Source: Virgibacillus necropolis
Lineage (GTDB): Bacteria > Bacillota > Bacilli > Bacillales > Amphibacillaceae
Assembly (NCBI RefSeq): GCF_002224365.1
Contig: NZ_CP022437.1
Span: 434,001-498,000 of the forward strand
Length of the DNA: 64,000 bases
Direction: 5' to 3'
The position numbers and the translations under genes were made by a program. The notes under the pieces are model-generated. The model saw only the letters and a program-made list of their open reading frames with translations. It did no database searches and was not told the origin of the DNA. Positions 8,029 to 16,333 of this stretch are shown in pieces. Each line of letters starts with the position of its first letter. Positions within the stretch are counted from its first letter, which is position 1.

Positions 8029-8709
8029 GTGAAACAAACGATACTCGTTGTAGAAGACGATAATATGATCCGTGAACTTGTTAGCATTTATTTGAAAAAA
8101 GCTGGTTATCATGTGGTCGAAGCTGCCGATGGAGAAGCAGCAAAAGATTCCTTTTTACATCAGTATCCATGTTTAATAGTTCTTGATTTAATGCTTCCTA
8201 AACTTGGTGGCGAGGAATTTTGTAAATGGGTACGAGAACAGGAACGAAATGAAGTATCCATTATTATGCTGTCAGCAAAAGTACGAACAGTTGATAAAAT
8301 AAATGGCTTGAAAATAGGGGCCGATGATTATATAACCAAACCATTTGATCCAGACGAACTTGTTGCACATGTTGAAGCGGTTCTACGAAGAACGGGACAG
8401 TTTTGTCAAAAAATAGTATATGACGGGTTATGTATTAAACCACGAAAAGGAGAGGTTCTACTTTTTGATAAACAATTGCGTTTAACAAAGCATGAATTCA
8501 CGCTTCTTTTCCATTTTATGAAAAACCCAAACGTGGTCCTATCAAGGGAAGATCTTATTCAACAACTATATCCAAATGCTGATAAAAATGTTTTGGATCG
8601 TACCATCGATGCGCATATAAAAAAGTTGAGAGTAAAAGTTGAAAATAATCCTCAAGAACCCAAACGGATTTGTACAGTTAGAGGAATGGGGTATAAATTT
8701 GTTCAATAA
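8029..8709 (+). CDS. OmpR/PhoB-family response regulator
   Basis: 226 residues. A receiver domain (about 1-118) with acidic pocket EDD, phospho-acceptor Asp53 and the lysine in ITKPFD is followed by a winged-helix trans_reg_C domain ending VRGMGYKFVQ. The GTG start at 8029 lies 9 bases after GGGGGAGG. The gene is 41 bases after the thioredoxin gene and overlaps its kinase gene by 11 bases. No terminator was seen before it, so redox and signalling genes may form one transcript. Confidence 0.9.
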   Translation: MKQTILVVEDDNMIRELVSIYLKKAGYHVVEAADGEAAKDSFLHQYPCLIVLDLMLPKLGGEEFCKWVREQERNEVSIIMLSAKVRTVDKINGLKIGADDYITKPFDPDELVAHVEAVLRRTGQFCQKIVYDGLCIKPRKGEVLLFDKQLRLTKHEFTLLFHFMKNPNVVLSREDLIQQLYPNADKNVLDRTIDAHIKKLRVKVENNPQEPKRICTVRGMGYKFVQ

Positions 8710-9787
8710 GAAGTCGTGGCTACCTAAACAATTTTTATGGCGGTTAACATTGTTAAATGTAGTAATTGTTGCATTTTTTATTGCTGTCAGCTGTTGGGCG
8801 ATCTATAACACAGCCTGTTTTTTAGTTGATGGGTTTGGAACAATGAATGAGGAGAAACAGAATCTATTTAATTCAACTTTATTCCATTATTTGTGTATTT
8901 TTAGTATAACTGCAATTGTAATGAGCAGTATGATTCATTTTTATTTGACCAAGCAATTAATACGTCCTATCCGGAAATTGATTCAATCTACAAAAGTTAT
9001 GAAACGTGGCCAATACCCAAAGCCTATTGAAGTTAGTACCAAAGATGAGACCGGGCAATTAATTAGCCAATTTAACGATTTGATTATGCAATTGAAAAAC
9101 AATGAACTTCATCGACAAAAACTTGTGTCAGATTTATCACATGAGTTTCGTACACCTTTAACGAATCTGAACGGTTATTTACGCGCATTAAAAGACGGAA
9201 TGATTGATGGTAATCCAGAATTATATGAATCACTATACAAGGAGTCAAAGCGTCTTACGAATATGGTCCAACAAATAGAACAATTAAAAGAATGGGATAA
9301 TGTATCACAACAAACATATTCTGAAAAAGAAGCTGTAGATATGGCATTGTTAATTAAACAATCAGTTGAAATGTTTCGATGGTCGCTGAAAAAAGAAAAC
9401 ATAACAGTTAATATTCAAACGGAGAATATAGTCGTGGATGTAAATAGTGAAGGAATTTCACAAGTTGTTAGTAATTTAGTGGGAAACGCCATTTTATATT
9501 ATCAAGGTACAGATTCCATTACAATAAAAGGAAAAACCCTTGAATCGGACTATTATTTTTCTGTTGAAGGTCCGGGTCAACCAATTCCTATAGAGGATCA
9601 AGATAAAATATTTCAGCGCTTTTATAGGGTAGACCAATCTCGTGATCGTGAAACAGGAGGAACAGGCCTAGGCCTCGCCATTTCAAAAGAAATCGTTGAA
9701 CATCATAAGGGTACGATTGGAATGGAGTCTGTGAATAATCACCATATTTTTTGGTTTACTCTACCATTTCAAAAGGTTAATAGCTGA
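8699..9787 (+). CDS. membrane sensor histidine kinase
   Basis: About 362 residues from a TTG at 8699 (upstream ATGGGG gives an 8-base spacing). Two membrane helices flank a short, roughly 45-residue extracytoplasmic segment, followed by HAMP, HisKA (SHEFRTPL) and HATPase domains. The ATP lid GTGLGLAI is normal. The G1 box usually reads DNGPGI or similar and here reads VEGPGQPI, so the adenine-contacting Asp is replaced by Glu. A small sensor loop and the CcdA/thioredoxin context suggest sensing of an envelope thiol or the membrane itself. That is inference. Confidence 0.85.
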   Translation: MFNKKSWLPKQFLWRLTLLNVVIVAFFIAVSCWAIYNTACFLVDGFGTMNEEKQNLFNSTLFHYLCIFSITAIVMSSMIHFYLTKQLIRPIRKLIQSTKVMKRGQYPKPIEVSTKDETGQLISQFNDLIMQLKNNELHRQKLVSDLSHEFRTPLTNLNGYLRALKDGMIDGNPELYESLYKESKRLTNMVQQIEQLKEWDNVSQQTYSEKEAVDMALLIKQSVEMFRWSLKKENITVNIQTENIVVDVNSEGISQVVSNLVGNAILYYQGTDSITIKGKTLESDYYFSVEGPGQPIPIEDQDKIFQRFYRVDQSRDRETGGTGLGLAISKEIVEHHKGTIGMESVNNHHIFWFTLPFQKVNS

Positions 9788-9803
9788 ATAAAATCAATTT
9801 ATC

Positions 9804-9832
9804 AAGACTTGTCTTTATGGCAAGTCTTTTCT
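9804..9832 (+). terminator. terminator after the histidine kinase
   Basis: AAGACTTG / CAAGTCTT stem, 9-base loop, T-rich tail. Confidence 0.8.
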
Positions 9833-9913
9833 TAACAATATAAGAATGAATTTATATGTAAGTGAAATAATTACAACTAAAAATTGAATCACAAACATAC
9901 ACTTTTCATTAGG

Positions 9914-9948
9914 AGTACAAGGGCATGAAATGCTCTTGTACTATTTTT
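9914..9948 (+). terminator. second hairpin with T run in the 9.8-10.1 kb spacer
   Basis: AGTACAAG / CTTGTACT with an inner GCAT/ATGC stem, then ATTTTTG. A second terminator about 100 bp after the first suggests an unrecognised short transcript between them or a lost gene. No ORF with a good ribosome binding site was found there. Confidence 0.6.
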
Positions 9949-10087
9949 GTGTAATCAAAAATAAAGGAGTTTTCTGGACGTTTGTCGAAGTTTAAGGGTA
10001 TAGAATAATGAAAAAATAAGGGTAGTTTAACTGTGACGTTTTCAATTATATGTTTTTGATCCAGAAACGAAGAAAAGGAGGATTCTT

Positions 10088-10288
10088 ATGAATGATAAAT
10101 TACAAATAAAAGTGAATGACAATGGACCGCTACTTGTGTCAGGAGATATTGAGCTAGTAGATGCGGAGGGAAATGCGTATACCACGAAAAGAATTTATTC
10201 GCTTTGCAGGTGTGGACATTCATCGACAAAGCCATATTGTGATGGAACACATAAGAAAGCAGGATTTGAAAGTAAACCGAGAGTGTAA
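10088..10288 (+). CDS. CDGSH iron-sulfur domain protein (mitoNEET-like)
   Basis: 66 residues. The motif CRCGHSSTKPYCDGTH contains the three Cys and one His that bind a labile 2Fe-2S cluster in CDGSH proteins. These small cytosolic proteins are thought to take part in cluster or electron transfer and redox sensing. AAAGGAGG precedes the ATG. A dehydrogenase gene follows after 20 bases, so the two may be co-transcribed. Confidence 0.88.
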   Translation: MNDKLQIKVNDNGPLLVSGDIELVDAEGNAYTTKRIYSLCRCGHSSTKPYCDGTHKKAGFESKPRV

Positions 10289-10308
10289 TAAGGAGGAGAT
10301 AATCAATC

Positions 10309-11274
10309 ATGGGTAAACCAAAAGTAATTGCATATCACGACCTACCAGATCTGGCAGTTGAAAAGCTAAAAGAACATGTCGATCTAGTTCATTTTAAAGA
10401 TCTTGGACAAGAGTATGAAGTTTTTTTGAAGGAATTACAGGATTGTAAGGGACTAATTGGAATGGGGTTGCCAATTACTTCAGAGCTTTTGGAACAGGCG
10501 CGCAATCTGCAAATCGTCAGCAATATTTCTGTAGGTTACGACAACTTTGATCTGGAGGAAATGAACAAACACCATGTGATGGGAACGAATACACCTGATG
10601 TTTTAACAGATACAACCGCCGATGCAATGATGGCCTTGTTGCTTGCTGCTGCCAGAAGAATTACGGAGCTTGATCGTTTTGTTAAGAATAAGAAGTGGAT
10701 GGAAATGGTCGGAATGGAGCAGTATGGTGTTGATGTTCACCATAAAAAATTAGGAATCATCGGCATGGGTCGGATTGGTGCTGCTGTTGCAAAGCGCGCC
10801 CATTTCGGATTTGATATGGAAATCCTTTATCACAATAGAACGAGGAGAGACAACGAGTTCGACGCCACATACTGTAGTCTTGATGAGCTTTTGACAGAAG
10901 CTGATTATGTTCTTCTGATGGCACCTGCAAACAAAAATAATCCACCAATTATGGGTGAAGAGCAATTTTCACTAATGAAAGAATCGGCTATTTTTATCAA
11001 TGGTTCACGCGGTGAAAATGTTGAGGAAAAGGCTTTAATTAAAGCTTTAAAAGAGGGTGAAATATACGCCGCTGCCTTAGATGTATTTGAAAAAGAACCA
11101 ATTCAAACGGATAACGAACTTTTGCAATTGGAAAATGTAATTACTGTTCCACATATCGGTTCAGCAACATTTGAAACTAGAATGAAAATGTTTGAACTAG
11201 CTATGATGAACCTGGTGCAAGGACTGAATGATGAAGCGCCTGTGAATCTAGTAAATAAAGAAACAGTAAGGTAA
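10309..11274 (+). CDS. D-isomer 2-hydroxyacid dehydrogenase (glyoxylate/hydroxypyruvate reductase type)
   Basis: 321 residues, the usual length. The Rossmann domain has GIIGMGRIGAAVAKR. Catalytic motifs are NGSRGENVEE (Arg), VFEKEP (Glu) and PHIGSAT (His). It should reduce 2-oxoacids such as glyoxylate, hydroxypyruvate or 2-ketogluconate with NAD(P)H. The exact substrate cannot be read. AAGGAGGAG precedes the ATG. It overlaps nothing and is followed by a tandem-repeat spacer. Confidence 0.85.
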   Translation: MGKPKVIAYHDLPDLAVEKLKEHVDLVHFKDLGQEYEVFLKELQDCKGLIGMGLPITSELLEQARNLQIVSNISVGYDNFDLEEMNKHHVMGTNTPDVLTDTTADAMMALLLAAARRITELDRFVKNKKWMEMVGMEQYGVDVHHKKLGIIGMGRIGAAVAKRAHFGFDMEILYHNRTRRDNEFDATYCSLDELLTEADYVLLMAPANKNNPPIMGEEQFSLMKESAIFINGSRGENVEEKALIKALKEGEIYAAALDVFEKEPIQTDNELLQLENVITVPHIGSATFETRMKMFELAMMNLVQGLNDEAPVNLVNKETVR

Positions 11275-11314
11275 AGGGGGGGCAGATTTATGAAGTTGAG
11301 CGAGATAACACGAT

Positions 11315-11419
11315 AGTCAATCGACAATTCTGGAAAGTTGATCGTCACCATCAAAAAGTCAATCGGCACGACCGGAAAGTTGATCGACCAACTCTAAAAG
11401 TCGATCCTCAAAATAAAAA
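11315..11419. repeat. five degenerate 21-bp tandem repeats
   Basis: Units start at 11315, 11336, 11357, 11378 and 11399. Each begins AGT(T/C)(A/G)ATCG and ends in an A-rich AA. Odd units begin AGTC and even units AGTT, so the true period may be 42 bp. The unit is exactly seven codons, but all frames on the plus strand are interrupted, so this is not coding. Confidence 0.75.
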
Positions 11420-11446
11420 TGCGATAAATCAACATGAAAAGAATAA

Positions 11447-11481
11447 AGAATCCTATCCTCCAAAGTGGAAGATAGGATTCT
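11447..11481. terminator. bidirectional terminator between the dehydrogenase and inhA
   Basis: Perfect 11-bp stem AGAATCCTATC / GATAGGATTCT. A-rich on the left and T-rich on the right, it can serve the convergent genes on both sides. Confidence 0.8.
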
Positions 11482-11500
11482 CTTTACTTCATTCTAATGC

Positions 11501-13873
11501 TTATTTATAAATCAATACCTTACCAACAGTTTCATCATCGCTTTGTCCAATAACACGGAATTTTAATCCTAGTTCTGGAACGTTACGACCAGCATCAACT
11601 AGACCTGGGTTGCTCCAGTCTGCACGGTCATCAAACAATGGTGTACGTTTTGTAAAGTTATCTTTCATTGTAAGACCATTTATATTACTATAATCGATAA
11701 ACATTTTTTCCGTTTTGTCTAGACTGAATGCAGCATCATGAAGCTGATAGCGAGTTGCAGCTACATTTTTATCACTCCATTTTACAGCACGTTGATCAGC
11801 ATCAACTACACCTAGAAATCCTTCACCCGGGTGATCACCAGTCCAGTTGTTATCATATGAATCATCAACATACCAAACTACTAAACCTGGATCAAAACTC
11901 ATTAAGCTAGCGCCACGTCGGATATGAGCAAGACCTTTGTCAACACCATTATGCGTTCTCCACTCTAGTAAATAGTAATGCTCCGAGTAGAACTTACCTT
12001 GGTCTTTAGTGAATCCTTCTAAATTAAATGCTGATTCACTTTCAGCATCGTCAGAGATAACAATATCACCATCAACTGTAACTGTAATGTCATCAGCATA
12101 TAGGCCAGGAAGTGTTGCAGCAACATCTGTCCAATAGTTTAATTTCACTTCGATATTTTGTCCTGCATATGCAGATAGATCAAATGATGCATCAACCCAA
12201 CCATCAGATTTTCCTGTAATACCAAATCCAGGGTTTTGATCGTGTGGATTCGTTGCTGTTGTAATATTACCTTCAACAGAAACCCATTCATCAGAACCTT
12301 CTTCTTTCACTTGTACAGAAGCATAATCCCAATCCACTTCAATGTCATACCATGCCTTGAAGTTAAATGATGCAGTTGTAGCATTTGTTAAATCAAGAGA
12401 TGTAACCATTGAGTTATCAAGGTTATTTCCACTTCCACTGAAGTATTCATACTCACCACTATATGGTGTATTCACAACAGTAGATTTATCAGGTAAGTCT
12501 ACGCGCACAGCATCATTATTTGTACCTTTTGTTACGCCTTGGTCAAGAAGTACAGAAGTACCTTCACTAGTGATTTCATCTGCGCTAAGTGTTGTTCCAC
12601 TTAACCAGTTACCACCATGTAATTCTTGTAGCATTTCTTTAGCAAATGGGCTCATTCCAGGTGGTTCTGTTCCAGGAATATCTCCAGCCCAGCTTCCGCC
12701 TGCCATAAGTGACCAGTACGATACTGCTTCACCAGCACCACTGTAAATTGTGTCATATTCATCTGGGAGGCCCAAATCATGACCATATTCGTGAGCAAAA
12801 ACACCAGCAGCGCCATCTTCAGGTTCAATTGTGTAATCGAATGCAGCTAATTGACCACCGAAGCGATCACTTTCAGATGAGCCACCTGGAACAGCGATTA
12901 ATCCACCAAGATTCCAACGATGAGACCAAATTGCATCTCCACCAAGAGATCCTCCACCAGCTTCTTCACCAACACCCGCATGGATAACCATTAGGTGGTC
13001 AATAATGCCGTCCGGCTCAGCATATACGCCATCCCCATCGTAATCGTCGCGATCATAAACGTCATACTCGCTTAAATTAACATTTGGATCCTGTCCAGCT
13101 TTTTTAAGTGCTTCAAATACTAATGTACGTGCACGGGCATCACTGCCATCTGGTGCAGGAACATTTCCGCCATAGTAAGCAGCTGGATGTTCAGCTGTAT
13201 ACCAGCCTGCAACTGTACCATCTACCGTATAGCTGCCACCAGATTGTTGTTCGTAGTATTGTTTCATCGATACAAGGTTTTCACCGTTAGGCCCTTCATA
13301 TCCATCTTCACCAAAAATCATATTTTGGAAATGTTCATGAGTATAATTTTCATACCACATGTCTGTTTCTTCGTTTGTAATAGAGCTTGCTTCATAGTCT
13401 GGGAAATCGATTGCTAGTACTAGAACCTTATCAGAACGAGTTTCGCCGTTATAAGCTTCTTTTTCCACAGAATCTATGTCTTGCTTTTTAGCTTGTCCAA
13501 GTTTATTACCTTTACCAGTTGTAAGGCCATTATCGTGCTTTTTTGTCTTGTCCTTCATTTTTCCATCCAAGCCCTTAGGTAGCTTATCCTTCGTCTTTTT
13601 TGCAGTATCAGCCTTTCCTTTTAGGTATTTTTTTAAAGCTTTATTAGCTTCTTTAGGAGTAGCGTCATTTGCAATTGTGCCATTTTCTTTAAGCATTTCT
13701 ATTAATTTCTCATCGTTCGCAATACCTAAATCTACTGGTGACCCAACTGAGGATGAAACTTTTGCAGAAAGATTGTTAGATTCAGGAATACCTGCTGTTG
13801 TTGCGCTAGTAGTTACAGTTCCAAACCCTAACGTAAGTGCTAGAGTTGTAGAAAGAATAATTCCTTTTTTCAT
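11501..13873 (-). CDS. inhA: immune inhibitor A, secreted M6 zinc metalloprotease
   Basis: 790 residues. A Sec signal peptide (MKKGIILSTTLALTLGFG..., cleavage probably near the TSATTAG region) precedes a lysine-rich propeptide (about 75-135) and the M6 catalytic domain with HEYGHDLGLPDEYD (His361, Glu362, His365, Asp/Glu third ligand). A C-terminal beta-rich domain with a MAM/jelly-roll-like segment (about 470-610) follows. InhA proteases degrade antimicrobial and matrix proteins outside the cell. Length fits the family (about 780-800). It is transcribed alone, leftwards, from behind a GGGGGAC Shine-Dalgarno. Confidence 0.93.
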   Translation of the reverse strand: MKKGIILSTTLALTLGFGTVTTSATTAGIPESNNLSAKVSSSVGSPVDLGIANDEKLIEMLKENGTIANDATPKEANKALKKYLKGKADTAKKTKDKLPKGLDGKMKDKTKKHDNGLTTGKGNKLGQAKKQDIDSVEKEAYNGETRSDKVLVLAIDFPDYEASSITNEETDMWYENYTHEHFQNMIFGEDGYEGPNGENLVSMKQYYEQQSGGSYTVDGTVAGWYTAEHPAAYYGGNVPAPDGSDARARTLVFEALKKAGQDPNVNLSEYDVYDRDDYDGDGVYAEPDGIIDHLMVIHAGVGEEAGGGSLGGDAIWSHRWNLGGLIAVPGGSSESDRFGGQLAAFDYTIEPEDGAAGVFAHEYGHDLGLPDEYDTIYSGAGEAVSYWSLMAGGSWAGDIPGTEPPGMSPFAKEMLQELHGGNWLSGTTLSADEITSEGTSVLLDQGVTKGTNNDAVRVDLPDKSTVVNTPYSGEYEYFSGSGNNLDNSMVTSLDLTNATTASFNFKAWYDIEVDWDYASVQVKEEGSDEWVSVEGNITTATNPHDQNPGFGITGKSDGWVDASFDLSAYAGQNIEVKLNYWTDVAATLPGLYADDITVTVDGDIVISDDAESESAFNLEGFTKDQGKFYSEHYYLLEWRTHNGVDKGLAHIRRGASLMSFDPGLVVWYVDDSYDNNWTGDHPGEGFLGVVDADQRAVKWSDKNVAATRYQLHDAAFSLDKTEKMFIDYSNINGLTMKDNFTKRTPLFDDRADWSNPGLVDAGRNVPELGLKFRVIGQSDDETVGKVLIYK

Positions 13874-13943
13874 TTATTCCACGTCCCCCTATAATATGGT
13901 TAGATTTATCTGCCCTAAATCCCTAAAAATTATGTAGACCTCC

Positions 13944-13980
13944 TTGTTAACAACTAGTAAACTTCCAATAAAAGAAGTTT
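13944..13980. promoter_or_regulatory. palindromes upstream of inhA, possible operators
   Basis: A perfect TTGTTAACAA palindrome (13944-13953) and an inverted repeat AAACTTC / GAAGTTT (13959-13980) lie 70-107 bp before the inhA start. They are candidate operators for a growth-phase regulator. Which one is unknown. Confidence 0.3.
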
Positions 13981-14137
13981 GGTAACAGTCTAATAATAGA
14001 GTCTAGGCGAAATATTGTAAATATAATAGAAGGACAATTTTAAAAATAGTACTAATTAACTGACTATTAATAGGTAATTTGATCTATTATTTTCATTTTA
14101 ATGATGCAAATAGCATGTAACATTAGAAAATCCCTTC

Positions 14138-15046
14138 TTAATGAATTGCCCTTTTCTTAAAACGACCACCTTTCACATCGTGGATATTTCCTATGGCGAG
14201 AAAAGCGGATTCGTCTTTATCCTCTACAATATTTTTCACTTTTGCTTCTTCAAGTCTAGTAATTACAGTAAAAATAACCTTCTTTTCTTCACCAGTGTAG
14301 GCTCCTTCACCGTTTAGGTAGGTCACACCTCTACCAAGGCGAGCGTTTATTGCCTCGCCGATTTCTTTATGTTGATCACTGATAATCCAGACTGATTTGG
14401 ACTGATCCAATCCTTCAATTGTAATATCAATTGTTTTAAACGCGATAAAATAAGAAATTAAAGAATACATCGCACGATCCCAGCCGAATACGAATCCTGC
14501 ACTGCCAAGAATAAAAACATTCATAAACATAACAACTTCACCCACAGAAAATGGGCTTGCTTTGTTAAATAAAATAGCCATAATTTCCGTGCCGTCTAAT
14601 GAACCACCATGACGAATTACTAGACCTACACCTACCCCGAGACAAAGCCCCCCAAATACCGAGGCTAGTAGAAGATCGTCTGTTAGAACCGGAACCGGAT
14701 GAAATAAAGCGACCCCGATTCCAAGAATTATATCGCCCATTAGGGTTGTAAGGGCAAATGTTTTACCGATTTGTTTATAACCGATTAGAAAGAATGGAAG
14801 GTTAAAGAGGACAAGCAAAATCCCAAGATTAATATTGGTTAAATAAGATGTAAGAATGGAAATTCCAATGATTCCTCCATCAATGATGTTGTTAGGTACC
14901 AAAAATATTTCTAGTCCTACTGCTACTAAAATTGCGCCAAGTGGAACAAAAAGCATTCTTTTTAGTAGTTTAGATCTAGTGAGTTTCTTTTGGCGGTTAG
15001 CGTCTTTTACATGAACAAAGTCTTGTGGCATTTGGTCCTCTTGCAT
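14138..15046 (-). CDS. YitT-family membrane protein (DUF161/DUF2179)
   Basis: 302 residues. After a charged N-terminus come five or six membrane helices (DUF161), with the family loops VPNNIIDGGIIGISIL and RHGGSLDGTEI. A cytosolic C-terminal DUF2179 domain of about 80 residues follows, containing the GRGVTYLNGEGAYTGEEKKV motif. The family is widespread in Firmicutes and its transport substrate is not known. AGGAGG precedes the ATG. It is a single gene between inhA and the iron locus. Confidence 0.88.
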   Translation of the reverse strand: MQEDQMPQDFVHVKDANRQKKLTRSKLLKRMLFVPLGAILVAVGLEIFLVPNNIIDGGIIGISILTSYLTNINLGILLVLFNLPFFLIGYKQIGKTFALTTLMGDIILGIGVALFHPVPVLTDDLLLASVFGGLCLGVGVGLVIRHGGSLDGTEIMAILFNKASPFSVGEVVMFMNVFILGSAGFVFGWDRAMYSLISYFIAFKTIDITIEGLDQSKSVWIISDQHKEIGEAINARLGRGVTYLNGEGAYTGEEKKVIFTVITRLEEAKVKNIVEDKDESAFLAIGNIHDVKGGRFKKRAIH

Positions 15047-15173
15047 ATTTTTCCTCCTATCTATAAAATATTTAGACTATTCTCTATTATACCATAATTG
15101 TAAAAAGCTATGTGAACTAGATTTATACATTATTATTTGTGATATCCTTAATTTTATAAGTGGCAGTCGAAAT

Positions 15174-15210
15174 AAAAAAAATCATCTATTTCTAATTGAA
15201 AAAGATGATT
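15174..15210 (-). terminator. terminator of the iron-uptake operon
   Basis: On the minus strand, an AATCATCT / AGATGATT stem is followed by a run of T (the A run at 15174-15180). Confidence 0.75.
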
Positions 15211-15220
15211 TCTCTTGGTT

Positions 15221-16282
15221 TTATGAATTGTTTACATATAAATGGCTGCGAATTTTTTTATTCTTTTCCTCAAAGCGGCTGTTGTGAGAGGAGACCCTGC
15301 CAGTCGCAGTTGATGATGGGTCCAGATAGTGTTTTGCTTGATTTACTGCATTTGTTGCATCTGTAAAAGCGCCTGCTATTAGATGGACTTTCCCATCAAA
15401 GGCTAGTATATCGCCAGCTGCAAAGAGACCATCAATAGAAGTTTGTGACTTTGCTGTTCCATTGATAAAGTAATCATTTATTAGTTCAATGTCGAGTGGA
15501 CTGTCTTTAATAAACGATAACTCTCTTTCAAAACCATAACTTATTATTACATCATCCACTTTAATTTGAGAGGATTTACCTGTTTTATTATTTTTCACGA
15601 GTACCGAATTAATTTTTGTATTGTCTTGGGTTGAAACTAATTGTTTAACTGTGGACTCCGAGTGAATTTGGATAGTTGACTTCTTAACATGTGTTAACTG
15701 TGATTCATGGCAATCAAATTGATCTCTTCTATGGACAATTTTAACACTTTTTGCTACTGGTTCTAATTCGACAGCCCAATCGATAGCAGCGTTCCCACCG
15801 CCTAATATCATAACGTCTTTATTTTTGAATTTATTTAGGCTTTGTATTACATAATGTAGATTTGTAACCTCAAAGCGGTCAGCACCTTGCATATTTAGTT
15901 TGATTGGTTTTAGAATTCCACCACCTACTGCTAAAATAACGGTTTTACTTATATGTTTATTTCCATTAGCAGCTGTCAGTATGAATAGTTGTTCTTCCGA
16001 TGGCTTTTCTACTTTTATGATCTTTTCATTTAAAACGATTTCTGGGTCAAAGGTTGATGCCTGCTCAATCATTTGTTCCATAAGCTTTTCACCAGTTACC
16101 GGTGTTAGAGCCCCGATATCCCAAATTATTTTCTCAGGATACACATTAACTTTTCCACCTAATTGTGGTTGGAAATCGATAAGTTTTGTTTTCATCGCAC
16201 GCATCCCACTATAAAAGGTGGAAAATAATCCTGCAGGTCCTCCACCAATAATCGTAACATCATAAATTTCATTATGATTCAT
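15221..16282 (-). CDS. thioredoxin-reductase-like FAD/NAD(P) oxidoreductase, ferredoxin-NADP reductase (YumC/YcgT) type
   Basis: 353 residues from the ATG at 16282, which follows GAGGAGA. A longer start at 16315 lacks a site. The FAD motif GGGPAGLFSTFYSG and the NAD(P) motif GGGNAAIDWAVE are clear, and FAAGDI is the C-terminal FAD motif. There is no CxxC, so it is not a thioredoxin reductase but the ferredoxin/flavodoxin reductase branch. It lies 51 bases downstream of a Fur-box-controlled siderophore-binding protein. It may supply electrons to release iron from a siderophore. Its sequence is somewhat divergent from housekeeping YumC. Confidence 0.82.
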   Translation of the reverse strand: MNHNEIYDVTIIGGGPAGLFSTFYSGMRAMKTKLIDFQPQLGGKVNVYPEKIIWDIGALTPVTGEKLMEQMIEQASTFDPEIVLNEKIIKVEKPSEEQLFILTAANGNKHISKTVILAVGGGILKPIKLNMQGADRFEVTNLHYVIQSLNKFKNKDVMILGGGNAAIDWAVELEPVAKSVKIVHRRDQFDCHESQLTHVKKSTIQIHSESTVKQLVSTQDNTKINSVLVKNNKTGKSSQIKVDDVIISYGFERELSFIKDSPLDIELINDYFINGTAKSQTSIDGLFAAGDILAFDGKVHLIAGAFTDATNAVNQAKHYLDPSSTATGRVSSHNSRFEEKNKKIRSHLYVNNS

Positions 16283-16333
16283 ATGAATTCTCCTCATCTG
16301 GAATAAGTAGATCACCTATACTATGGATTGGTT

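Noticed and set aside
10086-10310. 74-codon minus-strand ORF opposite the CDGSH gene
   Set aside because: Fully overlaps a well supported CDGSH gene with its own Shine-Dalgarno and has no motif.
12342-13937. Several plus-strand ORFs opposite inhA
   Set aside because: They lack ribosome binding sites and recognisable domains and mirror the codon use of the protease gene.
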